Counted from the first letter of the stretch, positions 51,797 through 61,217 are shown. The stretch: 64,000 bases of DNA from Paenibacillus cellulositrophicus (GCF_009363095.1 NZ_CP045295.1:3219501-3283500), one strand, 5' to 3'. Notes: a model not told the origin generated them from the sequence alone. Numbers and translations: made by a program.

Positions 51797-54130
51797 ATGA
51801 AACAATATCTAACGTTGGACCCATGGAATATTATCGAGGAGCAGTACGATCCCCAGCAGCAGGAAATATCCGAGAGCGTCTTCAGCATCGGCAACGGATA
51901 TATGGGCCAGCGCGCCAACTTTGAGGAGGATTACAGCGGTCCGTCTCTGCAGGGAAGCTACATGGCCGGTGTCTACTATCCCGACAAAACACGGGTGGGC
52001 TGGTGGAAAAATGGATACCCCGAGTATTTTGCCAAGGTGCTGAACAGCACCAACTGGATCGGCATCGGCATCTCGGTTAATGGCACCGAGCTTGATCTCG
52101 CAGCCTGTCAGGTCAAGGCTTTCAGACGCGTGCTGAACATGAAGGAAGGTACGCTGTCGCGCAGCTTTACCGCCGCCCTGCCGGATGGGAAGGAGATTCG
52201 CGTCGAGGCGGTCCGTTTCGTCAGCCTGGCCCGGTATGAGATCGGAGCGATCCGCTATGCGGTGACGCCGCTGAACTTTAGCGGAACGCTGACCGTCACG
52301 CCGTACTTGGACGGCGATGTGCAGAACAAAGATTCGAACTATGACGAGAAATTCTGGGTCGAAGTGCACAAGGAAGTGACCGCGGACAACGCCGCATTAA
52401 CGGTCCGGACCAAAAAGCTCGATTTTCACGTCACCTCGGTCATGACGTTTGAGATCCATCAGAACGGCGCCAAGCTGGTGCTGGAACCGGAGCAGATCGA
52501 GCAGGAGAAGTTCGCCGGCTACCGCGTACAGGTGGAAGCCAAGCAGGATGAGGAGACCGTCATCTACAAATACGTAGCGAACGTGACCTCGCGCGACTAC
52601 GGGTACGCCCAGCTGCTGGACGCAGGACGATCGGCGCTTCAGGATGCTGCTGCTGCCGGTTTCGGGCAGCTGTATGAGGAGCAGGTGCAGGCTTGGGCGG
52701 CCAAATGGCGCGAGAGCGACATCGTGATCGAAGGGGACGTGGCGGCGCAGCAGGCGATCCGGTTTAACATTTTTCAGCTAAACCAGACATACACCGGCGA
52801 GGACGACCGGTTGAACATCGGGCCCAAAGGCTTTACCGGGGAAAAATACGGCGGCAGCACGTACTGGGACACCGAAGCCTACTGCCTGCCTTTCTATCTG
52901 AGCACGGCGGATGCCACCATCGCCCGCAACCTGCTGATCTACCGCTATAAGCACCTCGAGAAGGCGCGCGAGAACGCCCGTAAACTCGGCTTTGCCAAAG
53001 GCGCACTCTACCCGATGGTGACGATGAACGGCGAAGAGTGCCATAACGAGTGGGAGATTACATTTGAGGAAATCCACCGTAACGGAGCGATCGCCTACGC
53101 CATTTACAACTACGTCAACTACACCGGCGATGACAGCTACCTCGCCCAATACGGCGTGGAGGTGCTCGTTGAAATTTCCCGTTTCTGGGAAGAACGGGTA
53201 AACTACGTCCCAGCCAAGGACCAGTACATGATTCTGGGCGTGACCGGGCCGAACGAATACGAAAACAACGTCAACAACAACTGGTATACCAACCGGATCG
53301 CCTGCTGGACGTTGGAGTATACGCTGCAGGTGCTGTCCGACCTTCAGGCAAGCGACCCGGCACACTACGAGGAACTGGTGGCCAAGCTGGCGCTGGCGCC
53401 CGAAGAAACGGCCAAATGGGGCGACATCCTTGCGAAAATGTATTATCCGGTTGATGCGGAGCGCGGCATTTTCCTTCAGCAGGACGGCTTCCTCGACAAG
53501 GATCTGACGCAGGTCAAGGACCTTGCCCCGTCGAACCTGCCGTTGAACCAGAACTGGTCTTGGGACCGGATCCTGCGCTCGGCGTACATCAAGCAGGCCG
53601 ACGTGCTGCAGGGGCTGTTCTTCCTGGGGGACCGATATGACCTCGATACGAAAAAGCGGAACTTCGACTTTTACGAACCGCTGACCGTGCACGAGTCTTC
53701 CCTCTCCCCTTGTGTTCACTCGATCATCGCCTGTGAGCTGGGCTACCGGGAGAAGGCGTACGAAATGTACCTGCGCACATCGCGCCTAGATCTGGACAAT
53801 TACAACAACGACACCGAGGACGGCTGCCACATCACCAGCATGGCCGGCACCTGGATGTCCGTCGTGCACGGGTTCGGCGGGCTGCGCGTCAAGGATGGAG
53901 TGCTGAACCTGAATCCGTTCAATCCGGGACATTGGAGCTCCTTCTCCTTCAAAGTGATGTTCCGCGGCGCGCGTCTCCAAGTAACGGTAGGCGAACAGGA
54001 TGTGACCGTGACCAATGAGACCGAAACTCCGGTCAGCATCAGCGTTTACGGGCGCGGCTATCAGCTCGGCGGGCTGGGCCAGGTCCAAGCAGGCATCGGC
54101 AATCCGAGCAGCAGCGCGATTGTAAGCTGA
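51797..54130 (+). CDS. malP: maltose phosphorylase, glycoside hydrolase family 65
   Basis: The 777-residue cytosolic enzyme has the N-terminal beta-sandwich (1-270), a helical (alpha/alpha)6 barrel (310-690) and a C-terminal beta domain. The family motifs FSIGNGYMGQR, YGGSTYWDTEAYCLPFYL and the acid-bearing GEECHNEWEITFEEIHRNG (about 410-430) are present, as is the phosphate-site region TVHESSLSPCVHSIIA. It splits maltose with phosphate into glucose and beta-glucose 1-phosphate. The pairing with pgmB supports maltose rather than trehalose or kojibiose as substrate. Confidence 0.92.
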   Translation: MKQYLTLDPWNIIEEQYDPQQQEISESVFSIGNGYMGQRANFEEDYSGPSLQGSYMAGVYYPDKTRVGWWKNGYPEYFAKVLNSTNWIGIGISVNGTELDLAACQVKAFRRVLNMKEGTLSRSFTAALPDGKEIRVEAVRFVSLARYEIGAIRYAVTPLNFSGTLTVTPYLDGDVQNKDSNYDEKFWVEVHKEVTADNAALTVRTKKLDFHVTSVMTFEIHQNGAKLVLEPEQIEQEKFAGYRVQVEAKQDEETVIYKYVANVTSRDYGYAQLLDAGRSALQDAAAAGFGQLYEEQVQAWAAKWRESDIVIEGDVAAQQAIRFNIFQLNQTYTGEDDRLNIGPKGFTGEKYGGSTYWDTEAYCLPFYLSTADATIARNLLIYRYKHLEKARENARKLGFAKGALYPMVTMNGEECHNEWEITFEEIHRNGAIAYAIYNYVNYTGDDSYLAQYGVEVLVEISRFWEERVNYVPAKDQYMILGVTGPNEYENNVNNNWYTNRIACWTLEYTLQVLSDLQASDPAHYEELVAKLALAPEETAKWGDILAKMYYPVDAERGIFLQQDGFLDKDLTQVKDLAPSNLPLNQNWSWDRILRSAYIKQADVLQGLFFLGDRYDLDTKKRNFDFYEPLTVHESSLSPCVHSIIACELGYREKAYEMYLRTSRLDLDNYNNDTEDGCHITSMAGTWMSVVHGFGGLRVKDGVLNLNPFNPGHWSSFSFKVMFRGARLQVTVGEQDVTVTNETETPVSISVYGRGYQLGGLGQVQAGIGNPSSSAIVS

Positions 54131-54243
54131 CATGGGCAGCGCAGCTAGGTGACATTAAGCAGTACAGCGTAACTGACATTGAACAGTGCAGATGTAATCT
54201 AAATTGAGAATACTGTCTTGGACTAACATCAACTCCACTGCCG

Positions 54244-54281
54244 AAAAGCGGCCTGGCTTTTTGAAAGCCGGGCTGCTTTTT
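54244..54281 (+). terminator. intrinsic terminator of the pgmB-malP unit
   Basis: GCGGCCTGGCTTT pairs with AAAGCCGGGCTGC around TTG and is followed by TTTTTC. It lies about 115 bases after the malP stop. Confidence 0.87.
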
Positions 54282-54307
54282 CCTATGCAAAGAGCGGGCG
54301 TTTGCCC

Positions 54308-54336
54308 TTGACAAGAGCAAACCCGAAGATTATGAT
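54308..54336 (+). promoter_or_regulatory. promoter of the TetR gene
   Basis: TTGACA (54308-54313) and TATGAT (54331-54336) are exactly 17 bases apart. The ATG codons at 54332 and 54335 lie within the -10, so translation must start further downstream. Confidence 0.82.
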
Positions 54337-54353
54337 GACAGTAAGTACTGACA
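54336..54353 (+). promoter_or_regulatory. operator for the TetR repressor (site 1)
   Basis: TGACAG-TAAGTA-CTGACA overlaps the -10 and transcription start. It is nearly the same as the site before the MFS gene (TGTCAG-TAAGTG-CTGACA, 55134-55151). Confidence 0.72.
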
Positions 54354-54382
54354 GTCAGATCATGGAAAGTGGGCAGAGTCAC

Positions 54383-54973
54383 ATGAACGAAAACAACCAG
54401 TTATGCACCCAGGATAAGCTGATGCAGGCGGCAATCGATCTCATCTCCGCCAAAGGCTATGACGGGGTGTCCACACGTGAAATCGCCGCTGAAGCCGGGC
54501 TGAGCGAGAAGACGCTCTTCCGTCATTTCGGCAGCAAACAGAACCTGCTGGAGAAGGCATATGACCGCTATTTGTATGCAGCTGAGATGCAGAAGCTATT
54601 TAAGGAAAAGCTCACGGGAAATTTGCACGAGGACCTGCTTATGATCAGCCGGACCTATCATAAAATTATGGACCGCAACCGAAAGCTGGTTATTATCAGC
54701 ATTCAGGTCGGCGATCATTTGCCCGGCTTCCGGGATTATTCCGAAAGCCACCCCCGGCAGTTTCGGGAGGTTCTGACGAATTACTTCAAGTACATGTCCG
54801 ATCAAGGGAAGCTGGTCACGAAGGACCCGTCGCTGACGGCTGTCGCTTTTATGTGGATGAACCTCGGGGCCTTCCTCAATACGACCCATGCGGTCCAAAC
54901 GTTTACGGATATCGAGATGGACGCCTTTATTGAGGAAAGCGTCCGGCTGTTCACCAGAGCGTTAACCCCTTAA
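54383..54973 (+). CDS. TetR family repressor of the adjacent MFS exporter gene
   Basis: The frame is open from 54302, but the promoter occupies 54308-54336, so I take the ATG at 54383, giving 196 residues; ATG 54362 is less likely. The helix-turn-helix lies at residues about 9-55 (LMQAAIDLISAKGYDGVSTREIAAEAGLSEKTLFRHFGSKQNLLEKAY). The helical ligand domain follows. The same 18-base dyad stands before this gene and before the MFS gene 760 bases downstream, so it should repress both until a drug or metabolite binds. Confidence 0.88.
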   Translation: MNENNQLCTQDKLMQAAIDLISAKGYDGVSTREIAAEAGLSEKTLFRHFGSKQNLLEKAYDRYLYAAEMQKLFKEKLTGNLHEDLLMISRTYHKIMDRNRKLVIISIQVGDHLPGFRDYSESHPRQFREVLTNYFKYMSDQGKLVTKDPSLTAVAFMWMNLGAFLNTTHAVQTFTDIEMDAFIEESVRLFTRALTP

Positions 54974-55100
54974 CTTTTATCGCAAGAGTGGCGTTGAACC
55001 CGCTGCTCGACCGCCAATAAATGCACCTATTTTTTCATATCGGGCGTATACCTTGGAAATTAGTGCCCTTTTGCAGTCAAAAAAGGCTTTGAGCTTAAAA

Positions 55101-55124
55101 AAAGCGCATATTGCAGCGCTTTTC
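55101..55124 (+). terminator. weak terminator-like hairpin after the TetR gene
   Basis: AAAGCGC and GCGCTTT form a seven-base stem followed by a short T tract. It lies 10 bases before the operator of the MFS gene and could separate the two transcripts. Confidence 0.5.
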
Positions 55125-55133
55125 TGCACTATA

Positions 55134-55151
55134 TGTCAGTAAGTGCTGACA
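55134..55151 (+). promoter_or_regulatory. operator for the TetR repressor before the MFS gene (site 2)
   Basis: TGTCAG-TAAGTG-CTGACA is a perfect inverted repeat with a six-base centre. It lies about 65 bases before the MFS start codon and matches the dyad in the TetR promoter in 16 of 18 positions. Confidence 0.75.
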
Positions 55152-55214
55152 GACATTTTGTCCGCCGCCGAATGGCTCCTCAGCTAATCACTTATCCGAA
55201 AGAAGGGAATAACG

Positions 55215-56606
55215 ATGAAATCTACGGCCGAGTCCGTCAATCAAGGCAACAAACTGATCCAGATTCTCATGTTCACGCTGGTTATTTCGGTCATGAACGT
55301 TTCCATGTTCAATATCGCGCTGCCCGGCATCCGGGCGGAATTTCACCTGAGCGCCGCCCAGGTCAGCTGGGTGTCCTCCGCCTACATGCTCGTCTATGCG
55401 GTCGGATCGGTGACCTACGGAAAGTTGGCGGACAAATACGCCCTGAAAAAACTGATCACCATCGGGCTGATCGTGTTCGTGCTCGGCTCCGTCTTCGGGC
55501 TCGCCGCCGGCGCCTACTGGATGATCGTCATCGGCCGGGTATTTCAGGCGGCCGGATCGTCGGTGATCCCGGCGGCCGCCATGATCATCCCCGTCCGCTA
55601 TTTCCCGCCGGAGACCCGGGGCCGCGCCCTCGGCAAGTCGGCGATCGGCCTCGCCGTCGGCAATACGCTCGCCCCCGTGGTCTCCGGGCTGATTATGGGC
55701 TACGCCGGATGGCGCTGGCTCTTCTGCTTCTCGGTCCTCGTTCTGCTCACCCTGCCCTTTTACCGGAAATACCTTGACGATGCCAAAGAAAGCAGTGGGC
55801 GCATGGACGTTCTGGGCGGCGGACTGCTCGCCGCCGCGACCGGTCTGATCCTGTTCGCCTTGACCGGTGGAGGCTGGGTTGCGGCAGCCGCCGGAGCGCT
55901 GCTGCTTATTCTGTTCGTCATCCGTATCCGCAAAGCAGCCGATCCGTTCGTGCAGCCCCGGCTGTTCCGGAATCTAAACTATACTTTTGGCATCGGCATT
56001 GCCTTCGTCATTTCCTGTATCGCGTTCTCGATCCCGTTCCTGATCCCGCAGCTGCTGGCAGGGTCCAATCATTTGGACGCCAGTGTCATCGGCTTGATCA
56101 TGATTCCGGGTGCCGCGGCTTCCGCGCTGCTCGGCTTCGCGGGAGGAAAGTTCGCCGACCTGAAGGGCAACCTCTTCGTCGTCTGCATCGCAGCCCTTCT
56201 TCAAATGATCGGCTTCTTTCTCCTCTCCGCCTTTGCCGGCATCAATGCTTGGATCATCGCCATTGTGCTGATCTTCAGCAATGTCGGCCAGACCTTCATG
56301 CAGGTCGCGCTCTCGAACACCGTCTCCCGCACGCTGGCCAAGGAAGAGACCGGCGTCGGGATGGGACTGCTCAGCATGCTGAATTTCATCGGTGCAGCGG
56401 TTGCCACGTCCGTGTACAGCAGCATTCTCGACACCGGCTCCTCTGCCCATTGGAACCCACTGAACACGTATCCGGGCAGCTATTTGTACAGCAGCATTTT
56501 CCTGGTGCTGGCCGTCATGATGATCATCGTCGCTGTCGTCTACCTGCTCCGCTTTGGACGCAGCGCGGCACCGCAGCAGAACACCCGCGCCGGTGTCGGC
56601 TCATAA
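55215..56606 (+). CDS. MFS drug exporter (DHA family)
   Basis: The 463-residue protein has about 14 membrane helices, with WVSSAYMLVYAVGSVTYGKLADKYALKK as the MFS loop motif A and GRVFQAAGSSVIPAAAMIIP as motif C-like sequence. This fits the 14-helix proton-coupled drug exporters such as Tet(L)- and QacA-like proteins. The ATG at 55215 follows AAGAAGGGAATAACG. It is probably induced when the neighbouring TetR protein leaves its operator. The drug cannot be predicted. Confidence 0.9.
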   Translation: MKSTAESVNQGNKLIQILMFTLVISVMNVSMFNIALPGIRAEFHLSAAQVSWVSSAYMLVYAVGSVTYGKLADKYALKKLITIGLIVFVLGSVFGLAAGAYWMIVIGRVFQAAGSSVIPAAAMIIPVRYFPPETRGRALGKSAIGLAVGNTLAPVVSGLIMGYAGWRWLFCFSVLVLLTLPFYRKYLDDAKESSGRMDVLGGGLLAAATGLILFALTGGGWVAAAAGALLLILFVIRIRKAADPFVQPRLFRNLNYTFGIGIAFVISCIAFSIPFLIPQLLAGSNHLDASVIGLIMIPGAAASALLGFAGGKFADLKGNLFVVCIAALLQMIGFFLLSAFAGINAWIIAIVLIFSNVGQTFMQVALSNTVSRTLAKEETGVGMGLLSMLNFIGAAVATSVYSSILDTGSSAHWNPLNTYPGSYLYSSIFLVLAVMMIIVAVVYLLRFGRSAAPQQNTRAGVGS

Positions 56607-56706
56607 TCCGTCCCGCTCATGCACTTGGCTCCGCCGCAAACCCCCATGCCGATTCCGGAACCTTGCGGGACTCCCTGGACATTCATAAATTTTCTATTGA
56701 ACAAAA

Positions 56707-56752
56707 AAAGGACGAAAAGCAGAACTTTCTCTGCTCTTTCGTCCTTTCGCGG
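56707..56752 (-). terminator. terminator of the nucleotidase gene
   Basis: On the minus strand AAAGGACGAAAGAGCAG pairs with CTGCTTTTCGTCCTTT and runs into TTTTTTTG at 56700-56706. It lies between convergent genes and may also slow the MFS transcript. Confidence 0.85.
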
Positions 56753-56783
56753 TAAATCCCGAATCGTACCTATAGATTGAAAC

Positions 56784-59045
56784 TTACGGAATCATAATTT
56801 GCTGTCCGACCTTCAATCCATGCACGTTCGTAATGCCGTTGACATGGGCGATGGTCTTCCAGTCCACACCGAACTTGATGCCGATGCGGTACAGGTTGTC
56901 ACCCTTCTTGATGACGTATACTTTGCCGGAAGGCTTCGTTTCCGGTGCCGGAGCCGGTTTGGACGGCGTGGACGGTTTCGAAGGCTGCGCCGGCGTCGAT
57001 GGCTCGGACGGCTTCGAAGGCGTCTCCGGTGTGGTAGCCGGAGGGGTCACCGGTGCCGTACCTGCCGTGCTAACCGACAAATCGAGTCCGTATTTGGCAA
57101 AGCCGTCTTCGGCCGCGCCGATGTATTTCATGTTTTTGCTGCTGGCCGCAAGGTCCTTCGCATCCGGAGAAGAGGTAAAGGTCACGTTCAGCTTGGCATC
57201 CACCGGCGCAAAAGTCCAGTTGCCGTCAGCGGACGGATTGATGGTTCCGTTGTCACGGATGTAGTCGATGATGACCTGACGGTTTTCGTCCGGAGCGGCC
57301 ATGATGATCCGCTTGCCGTCCGGGTTGGCGAGCTTCGAGGACGAAGCGCGGTAGTTGTTGGTCGCCACGACAAACTTCTGCTTCAGGTCGATCGGCTTGC
57401 CGCCGAACTGCAAATTCTTGATACGGTTTGCCGAAGGATTCACTACCGTGCCCTTTGCATCGTATTTGTTCGGTTGGGTCACATCGATTTGATACGTTAC
57501 GCCGTCGATGACATCGTAATTGTATGTCGGGAAGTCCATGTTCACGAGCGGCTGCTCGGTCGTCTTGGAAGGATCGATCTGGTTGAACTGGCCTGCGGAC
57601 CACTCCAGCCATTCCTTCACCTCGGCTCCCGTAACGACAACGGCATGCACGGTGTTCGGGTACACATAGAGGTCGGAGACGTTCTTGATCGCGATCGTTC
57701 CGGCCGGAATGTTCGTATAATACGAAGCGCCGTTACGTCCGCCCGCCTTGAAAGGAGCCCCTGCCGACAGCACCGGAAGGTTTTCGTATTCGGTCCCCTT
57801 CAGGTTTTTCTCGACATACCATTTCTGGGCGTTGGTGACGATTTGAATGGACGGATCGTCCTGTACGAGTGCAAAATAGCTGTTGATCGGCGCACTGGTT
57901 TTGCCTACCGGTCCGCGTACATAATCGATTGTTGCATCATGTTCTGTTTTAACTGCGTTCACGATTTCTTGATCGGCGTCAACGAGCGCCTTTTTGTTTG
58001 CCGTATCGTAGATCGGGCGCGCTTCGGTTTTCGAGTCAACTACTTTCCACTTGCCGCCTACGTTCTCCAGGTTCAGGTCGATGATGCCGAGGTGATCGCC
58101 CCAGAATCCAGGTTCGACCGAAGGAACGCCGTTAATCGTGCCTTTCTCCAGGTCGACGCCGGTTTTCCCCTTAAATTCTGCGCTCGGAAACGTTTTATGG
58201 GCATGTCCGAACAGGATGGCGTCAATACCTTCCACCTTGCTCAGATACAGAACGGTATTCTCCATCAGAGGCGTCTCCGGAATATCCTCAAAGCCGGAGT
58301 GAGGAATAGCGACGATGACGTCGGCTCCTTCCTTCTTCATCTGCGGAATGAACTTTTTGGCGGTCTCAACCATGTCCTTCACGATGACTTTGCCTTCAAG
58401 GTTGGCTTTATCCCATTGGGAAATTTGCGGAGGAACGAATGCGATCACACCGACCTTGATCGTCTGCTCCTTGCCGTTCTCGTCCGTAACCTTTTTGTCC
58501 AAAATCGTATAAGGGGTAAAATAGTTCACGTCGTTGCTGTCATCCTTGTCCCCGTCGTCTTTGTAGACGTTGGCGTTGACAATCGGGAAGTTGGCTCCTT
58601 CTTCCGACAGCTTCAGGAAGTCCAGACCATAGTTGAATTCATGGTTGCCGACGCCGCCGGCATCGTAATCCATCAGGTCCATCGCTTTGTAAACCGGGTG
58701 CACTTCGCCCTCTTTAAGCGGTTTCACTTTGGCCACGTAGTCGCCAAGCGGATTCCCTTGGATCAAGTCCCCGTTATCGAACAGCAGGCTGTTCTTCGCT
58801 TCGTTTCTGGCTGCCTTGATCAGGCTGGCCGTCTTGGCAAACCCGTATTCGTCAGTGGGCTTGTCCGCATAGTAGTCATAGTTGACCATGTTCACGTGCA
58901 AATCGGATGTTTCCATGATCCGCAGCTTCACCTTGGATCCGTTGCTGCTGTCCGCAAATACCGGCACCATTGGAACGGCGAGCACGTTGATCGCAACGGC
59001 TGCGGCGGTGATGCCTTTGAGGACTTTTTTACGGGACTTCGACAT
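56784..59045 (-). CDS. cell-wall-bound 2',3'-cyclic-nucleotide phosphodiesterase/nucleotidase with LysM domain
   Basis: The 753-residue protein has a signal peptide (1-31, ending VFADS). A calcineurin-like phosphoesterase domain at about 38-300 follows, with metal ligands in METSDLHVN, LLFDNGDLIQG, GVGNHEFNYG, AIPHSG and FGHAHK. The 5'-nucleotidase C-terminal domain covers about 370-620 (LSAGAPFKAGGR, LYVYPNTVHAVVVTGAEVKEWLEWSA). A Pro/Ser/Thr linker with KPS repeats (about 672-705) joins a LysM domain at 706-753 (YVIKKGDNLYRIGIKFGVDWKTIA). It breaks down extracellular nucleotides to recover phosphate and nucleosides. LysM should hold it on peptidoglycan, whereas relatives often use an LPxTG anchor. 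Confidence 0.93.
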   Translation of the reverse strand: MSKSRKKVLKGITAAAVAINVLAVPMVPVFADSSNGSKVKLRIMETSDLHVNMVNYDYYADKPTDEYGFAKTASLIKAARNEAKNSLLFDNGDLIQGNPLGDYVAKVKPLKEGEVHPVYKAMDLMDYDAGGVGNHEFNYGLDFLKLSEEGANFPIVNANVYKDDGDKDDSNDVNYFTPYTILDKKVTDENGKEQTIKVGVIAFVPPQISQWDKANLEGKVIVKDMVETAKKFIPQMKKEGADVIVAIPHSGFEDIPETPLMENTVLYLSKVEGIDAILFGHAHKTFPSAEFKGKTGVDLEKGTINGVPSVEPGFWGDHLGIIDLNLENVGGKWKVVDSKTEARPIYDTANKKALVDADQEIVNAVKTEHDATIDYVRGPVGKTSAPINSYFALVQDDPSIQIVTNAQKWYVEKNLKGTEYENLPVLSAGAPFKAGGRNGASYYTNIPAGTIAIKNVSDLYVYPNTVHAVVVTGAEVKEWLEWSAGQFNQIDPSKTTEQPLVNMDFPTYNYDVIDGVTYQIDVTQPNKYDAKGTVVNPSANRIKNLQFGGKPIDLKQKFVVATNNYRASSSKLANPDGKRIIMAAPDENRQVIIDYIRDNGTINPSADGNWTFAPVDAKLNVTFTSSPDAKDLAASSKNMKYIGAAEDGFAKYGLDLSVSTAGTAPVTPPATTPETPSKPSEPSTPAQPSKPSTPSKPAPAPETKPSGKVYVIKKGDNLYRIGIKFGVDWKTIAHVNGITNVHGLKVGQQIMIP

Positions 59046-59194
59046 GTTACCCCTCCTAATAGATGTACATCGAGTACGGTGGGCAGAACAAATTTAACCC
59101 CTTTATTTAACTAACCATTGTTAAATTAAGTTCTGTCTACAAGAGTAGTTTATATCGATGTAACCTATGAAATAAAGACAAATACATCCAATTC

Positions 59195-59229
59195 CCAAAA
59201 AATAATGCCCGAGAACAAGGTCTCGAGCA
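59195..59229 (-). terminator. terminator of the PPOX-fold protein gene
   Basis: On the minus strand TGCTCGAGA pairs with TCTCGGGCA (one G-U pair) and TTATTTTTTGG follows. It lies about 60 bases after the stop codon. The AT-rich promoter region of the nucleotidase gene lies just to the left (59046-59150). Confidence 0.85.
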
Positions 59230-59286
59230 TCAGGGCGTATCACGGATCTATGAAAATGGTTCCAATTGCTTATGGACACAGTGAAT

Positions 59287-59706
59287 CTACTCGATCCATT
59301 CGTGCTTTTCCCCATCTTTCCCCGTATATTCTACACGGACGGGCGTAATTTCAAGCAGGACGTAATCCGGATCATCGGGACCGGTAAACCGCTTCTTGAA
59401 TTCTTCCTTCCAGATCTGCTTACGCAGGGAGTCCTCAGCCGTTACTTTGCAGGTTCCTTCAATCTCCACAACCTCACGCGATCCCCCGATTTCATAGCCC
59501 AGCAGCAGGGAAACGTGAGGGTTTTCCTCCAGTTCCTCGACTTTATGCGTCTTGCGGTCGGTGACCAGATGGATGCTGAGGCCCTGATTATATAAAGCCA
59601 TATACCGCTGCTTCGGCCGGTTGCCTTCCACTGTGGCAAATGAGCAAAACTGGTTGTGATCCAGTATTTTGGCCAGATTTTGTTCCAGGATGATTTTCGC
59701 TTCCAT
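59287..59706 (-). CDS. pyridoxamine 5'-phosphate oxidase family protein (general stress protein type)
   Basis: I take ATG 59706, giving 139 residues; the open frame extends to 59802 without a better site, and the spacing to GGAG is wide, so the start is uncertain. The split-barrel flavin fold is visible: ILDHNQFCSFATVEGNRPKQRYMALYNQGLSIHLVTDRKTHKVEELEENPHVSLLLGY. A conserved end TPVRVEYTGKDGEKHEW follows. Members bind FMN, F420 or haem-related cofactors. The substrate here is unknown. Confidence 0.82.
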   Translation of the reverse strand: MEAKIILEQNLAKILDHNQFCSFATVEGNRPKQRYMALYNQGLSIHLVTDRKTHKVEELEENPHVSLLLGYEIGGSREVVEIEGTCKVTAEDSLRKQIWKEEFKKRFTGPDDPDYVLLEITPVRVEYTGKDGEKHEWIE

Positions 59707-59918
59707 CTCTAGATGATCCGCTCCTTTCTGCTTCGTGTTGTCCATGGGCGCAGCCCGTACCCATAGTGTACCCTGTCCGGTATAGGATGAACCTTCGAAC
59801 ACGGCAGCTTTTATCCAAGAATAGGCATGACGTGCCCTGAATACCTTGTTATGATGGAGATACCGGCCGTCATCCGGCTTGTCCGCACCAAGAATTTAAT
59901 ACTGTAAAGGAGTTCCTC

Positions 59919-61148
59919 ATGAAACGACTCATTTGGATAGGATGTCTATCCTATTTTCTGATCGGCCTGGCTCATGTCGTGCTGGGATCGGTCCTTCCCG
60001 TGCTGCTGGAGCATTATGACCGCGAATACAGCGAAGGCGGGACGCTCATCTTCACCCAGTTCGCCGGTTTTCTGGCCGGTGTGCTCGTATCCCCGTGGCT
60101 GAACCGCCGTTTTGGTAAAAGGGGAGGGCTGCTGATCGCCATCGGCCTGCTTACGGCCGCCGAGCTGGTCTATACCCTGCTGCCGCCTTGGGAATGGCTG
60201 TACGCCATTGCCGTGTGTGCAGGCTTTGGTTTCGGCATGATCGAAGCGGTGATCGGGACCATTATTATTGCGGCGATTACTGATAAAACCGCTGTGGCGA
60301 TGAGCCGCCTGGAGGTCTTTTTCGGGGTCGGGGCCATGGTCATGCCGCTAATCGCAAGCGGATTCATTACGGAAGGCTGGTGGAGGTTCTCGTTCCTCGT
60401 GATTTCGCTGATTGCACTCGTCACGCTGCTGTTCTGGTCGAAGGCCTCCTTCGGTGAAATCGATGCCGTGTTGAGCGCCAAAGGGTCTGCCGCTTCCGTA
60501 TCCGGTCAAGAGCATTCCTCGGCCAAACGCTTCCCTTATCAAGGCGGAGCCTTCGGCATTCTCGTCCTCTTTATCGTATTCTTCTTTCTGTACGTCGGCA
60601 CCGAGATGAGCCTGGCCAACTTTATGCCCGCCATCCTGATTGAGAAAATGGGCATGAAGGAAGCCGCCGCGGCGCTCAGCGTCACCTGCTTCTGGATCGC
60701 GATGTCCGTCGGCCGGATCTTTGCCGGCGTCGTTGCCGAAAAGATTCATTACCGGGTCTACGTGCTGTTCAGCTGCCTCATCACCCTGGTGCTGCTGATC
60801 GTGTTCCCGCTGATGGGCCAGGTATGGTCGGCTTTCGCGATCATCCTGCTGCTCGGGCTGTTCATGTCGGGGATCTTTTCGATTGCGCTCGTATTTGCGA
60901 GCAAGCTGCTGCAGGGCAGCGAAGAATCGACGCCCAGCATTTTGATCGCCTCCGGCGGCGTCGGCGGAGCCATCCTGCCGCTTATCATGGGCTGGAGCCT
61001 GGACCATCTGGAAGTAAACCAGTCGGCTTGGATGCTCGCGGTGTTTACCGCCGGCATGGTCGTGCTCAGCTTTGCGGCCTTCCAGCTGCAGCGGCGGAAG
61101 CTAGCTCACCAGGGCGGACTGCAGGGGTCGTCAGGTGCAGGAAAATAA
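59919..61148 (+). CDS. MFS transporter, GlcP/FucP-like sugar symporter
   Basis: The 409-residue protein has 12 predicted helices. It resembles Bacillus GlcP: the segments IGLAHVVLGSVLPVLLE, IFTQFAGFLAGVL and FFFLYVGTEMSLANFMPAIL line up with the GlcP pattern of HISTGSLTPFLLE, FFQFTGFLSGVL and FLYAGIETNFANFLPSIM. GlcP is a glucose/mannose proton symporter. A sugar substrate is likely but not proven. The ATG at 59919 follows AAAGGAGTTCCTC, and the gene has its own terminator. Confidence 0.82.
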   Translation: MKRLIWIGCLSYFLIGLAHVVLGSVLPVLLEHYDREYSEGGTLIFTQFAGFLAGVLVSPWLNRRFGKRGGLLIAIGLLTAAELVYTLLPPWEWLYAIAVCAGFGFGMIEAVIGTIIIAAITDKTAVAMSRLEVFFGVGAMVMPLIASGFITEGWWRFSFLVISLIALVTLLFWSKASFGEIDAVLSAKGSAASVSGQEHSSAKRFPYQGGAFGILVLFIVFFFLYVGTEMSLANFMPAILIEKMGMKEAAAALSVTCFWIAMSVGRIFAGVVAEKIHYRVYVLFSCLITLVLLIVFPLMGQVWSAFAIILLLGLFMSGIFSIALVFASKLLQGSEESTPSILIASGGVGGAILPLIMGWSLDHLEVNQSAWMLAVFTAGMVVLSFAAFQLQRRKLAHQGGLQGSSGAGK

Positions 61149-61164
61149 GCCATTCAAATTAAAT

Positions 61165-61191
61165 GCGGGCCAGCAGGTCCGCTTTTTTTTT
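61165..61191 (+). terminator. intrinsic terminator of the GlcP-like gene
   Basis: GCGGGCC pairs with GGTCCGC around AGCA and is followed by nine T. Confidence 0.88.
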
Positions 61192-61217
61192 ATTTTTATA
61201 TAACCACTAAAAATATA

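Noticed and set aside
56799..59114. 771-codon open frame on the plus strand opposite the nucleotidase gene
   Set aside because: It mirrors a well-recognised gene on the other strand, its product is Arg/Val/His/Asp-rich without any family motif, and no ribosome binding site precedes it. Long antisense frames are common opposite GC-rich genes.
59095..59140. PhoP box before the nucleotidase gene
   Set aside because: TTTAAC and TTAACTAA-type repeats are present, but they lack the regular 11-base spacing of Bacillus Pho boxes.
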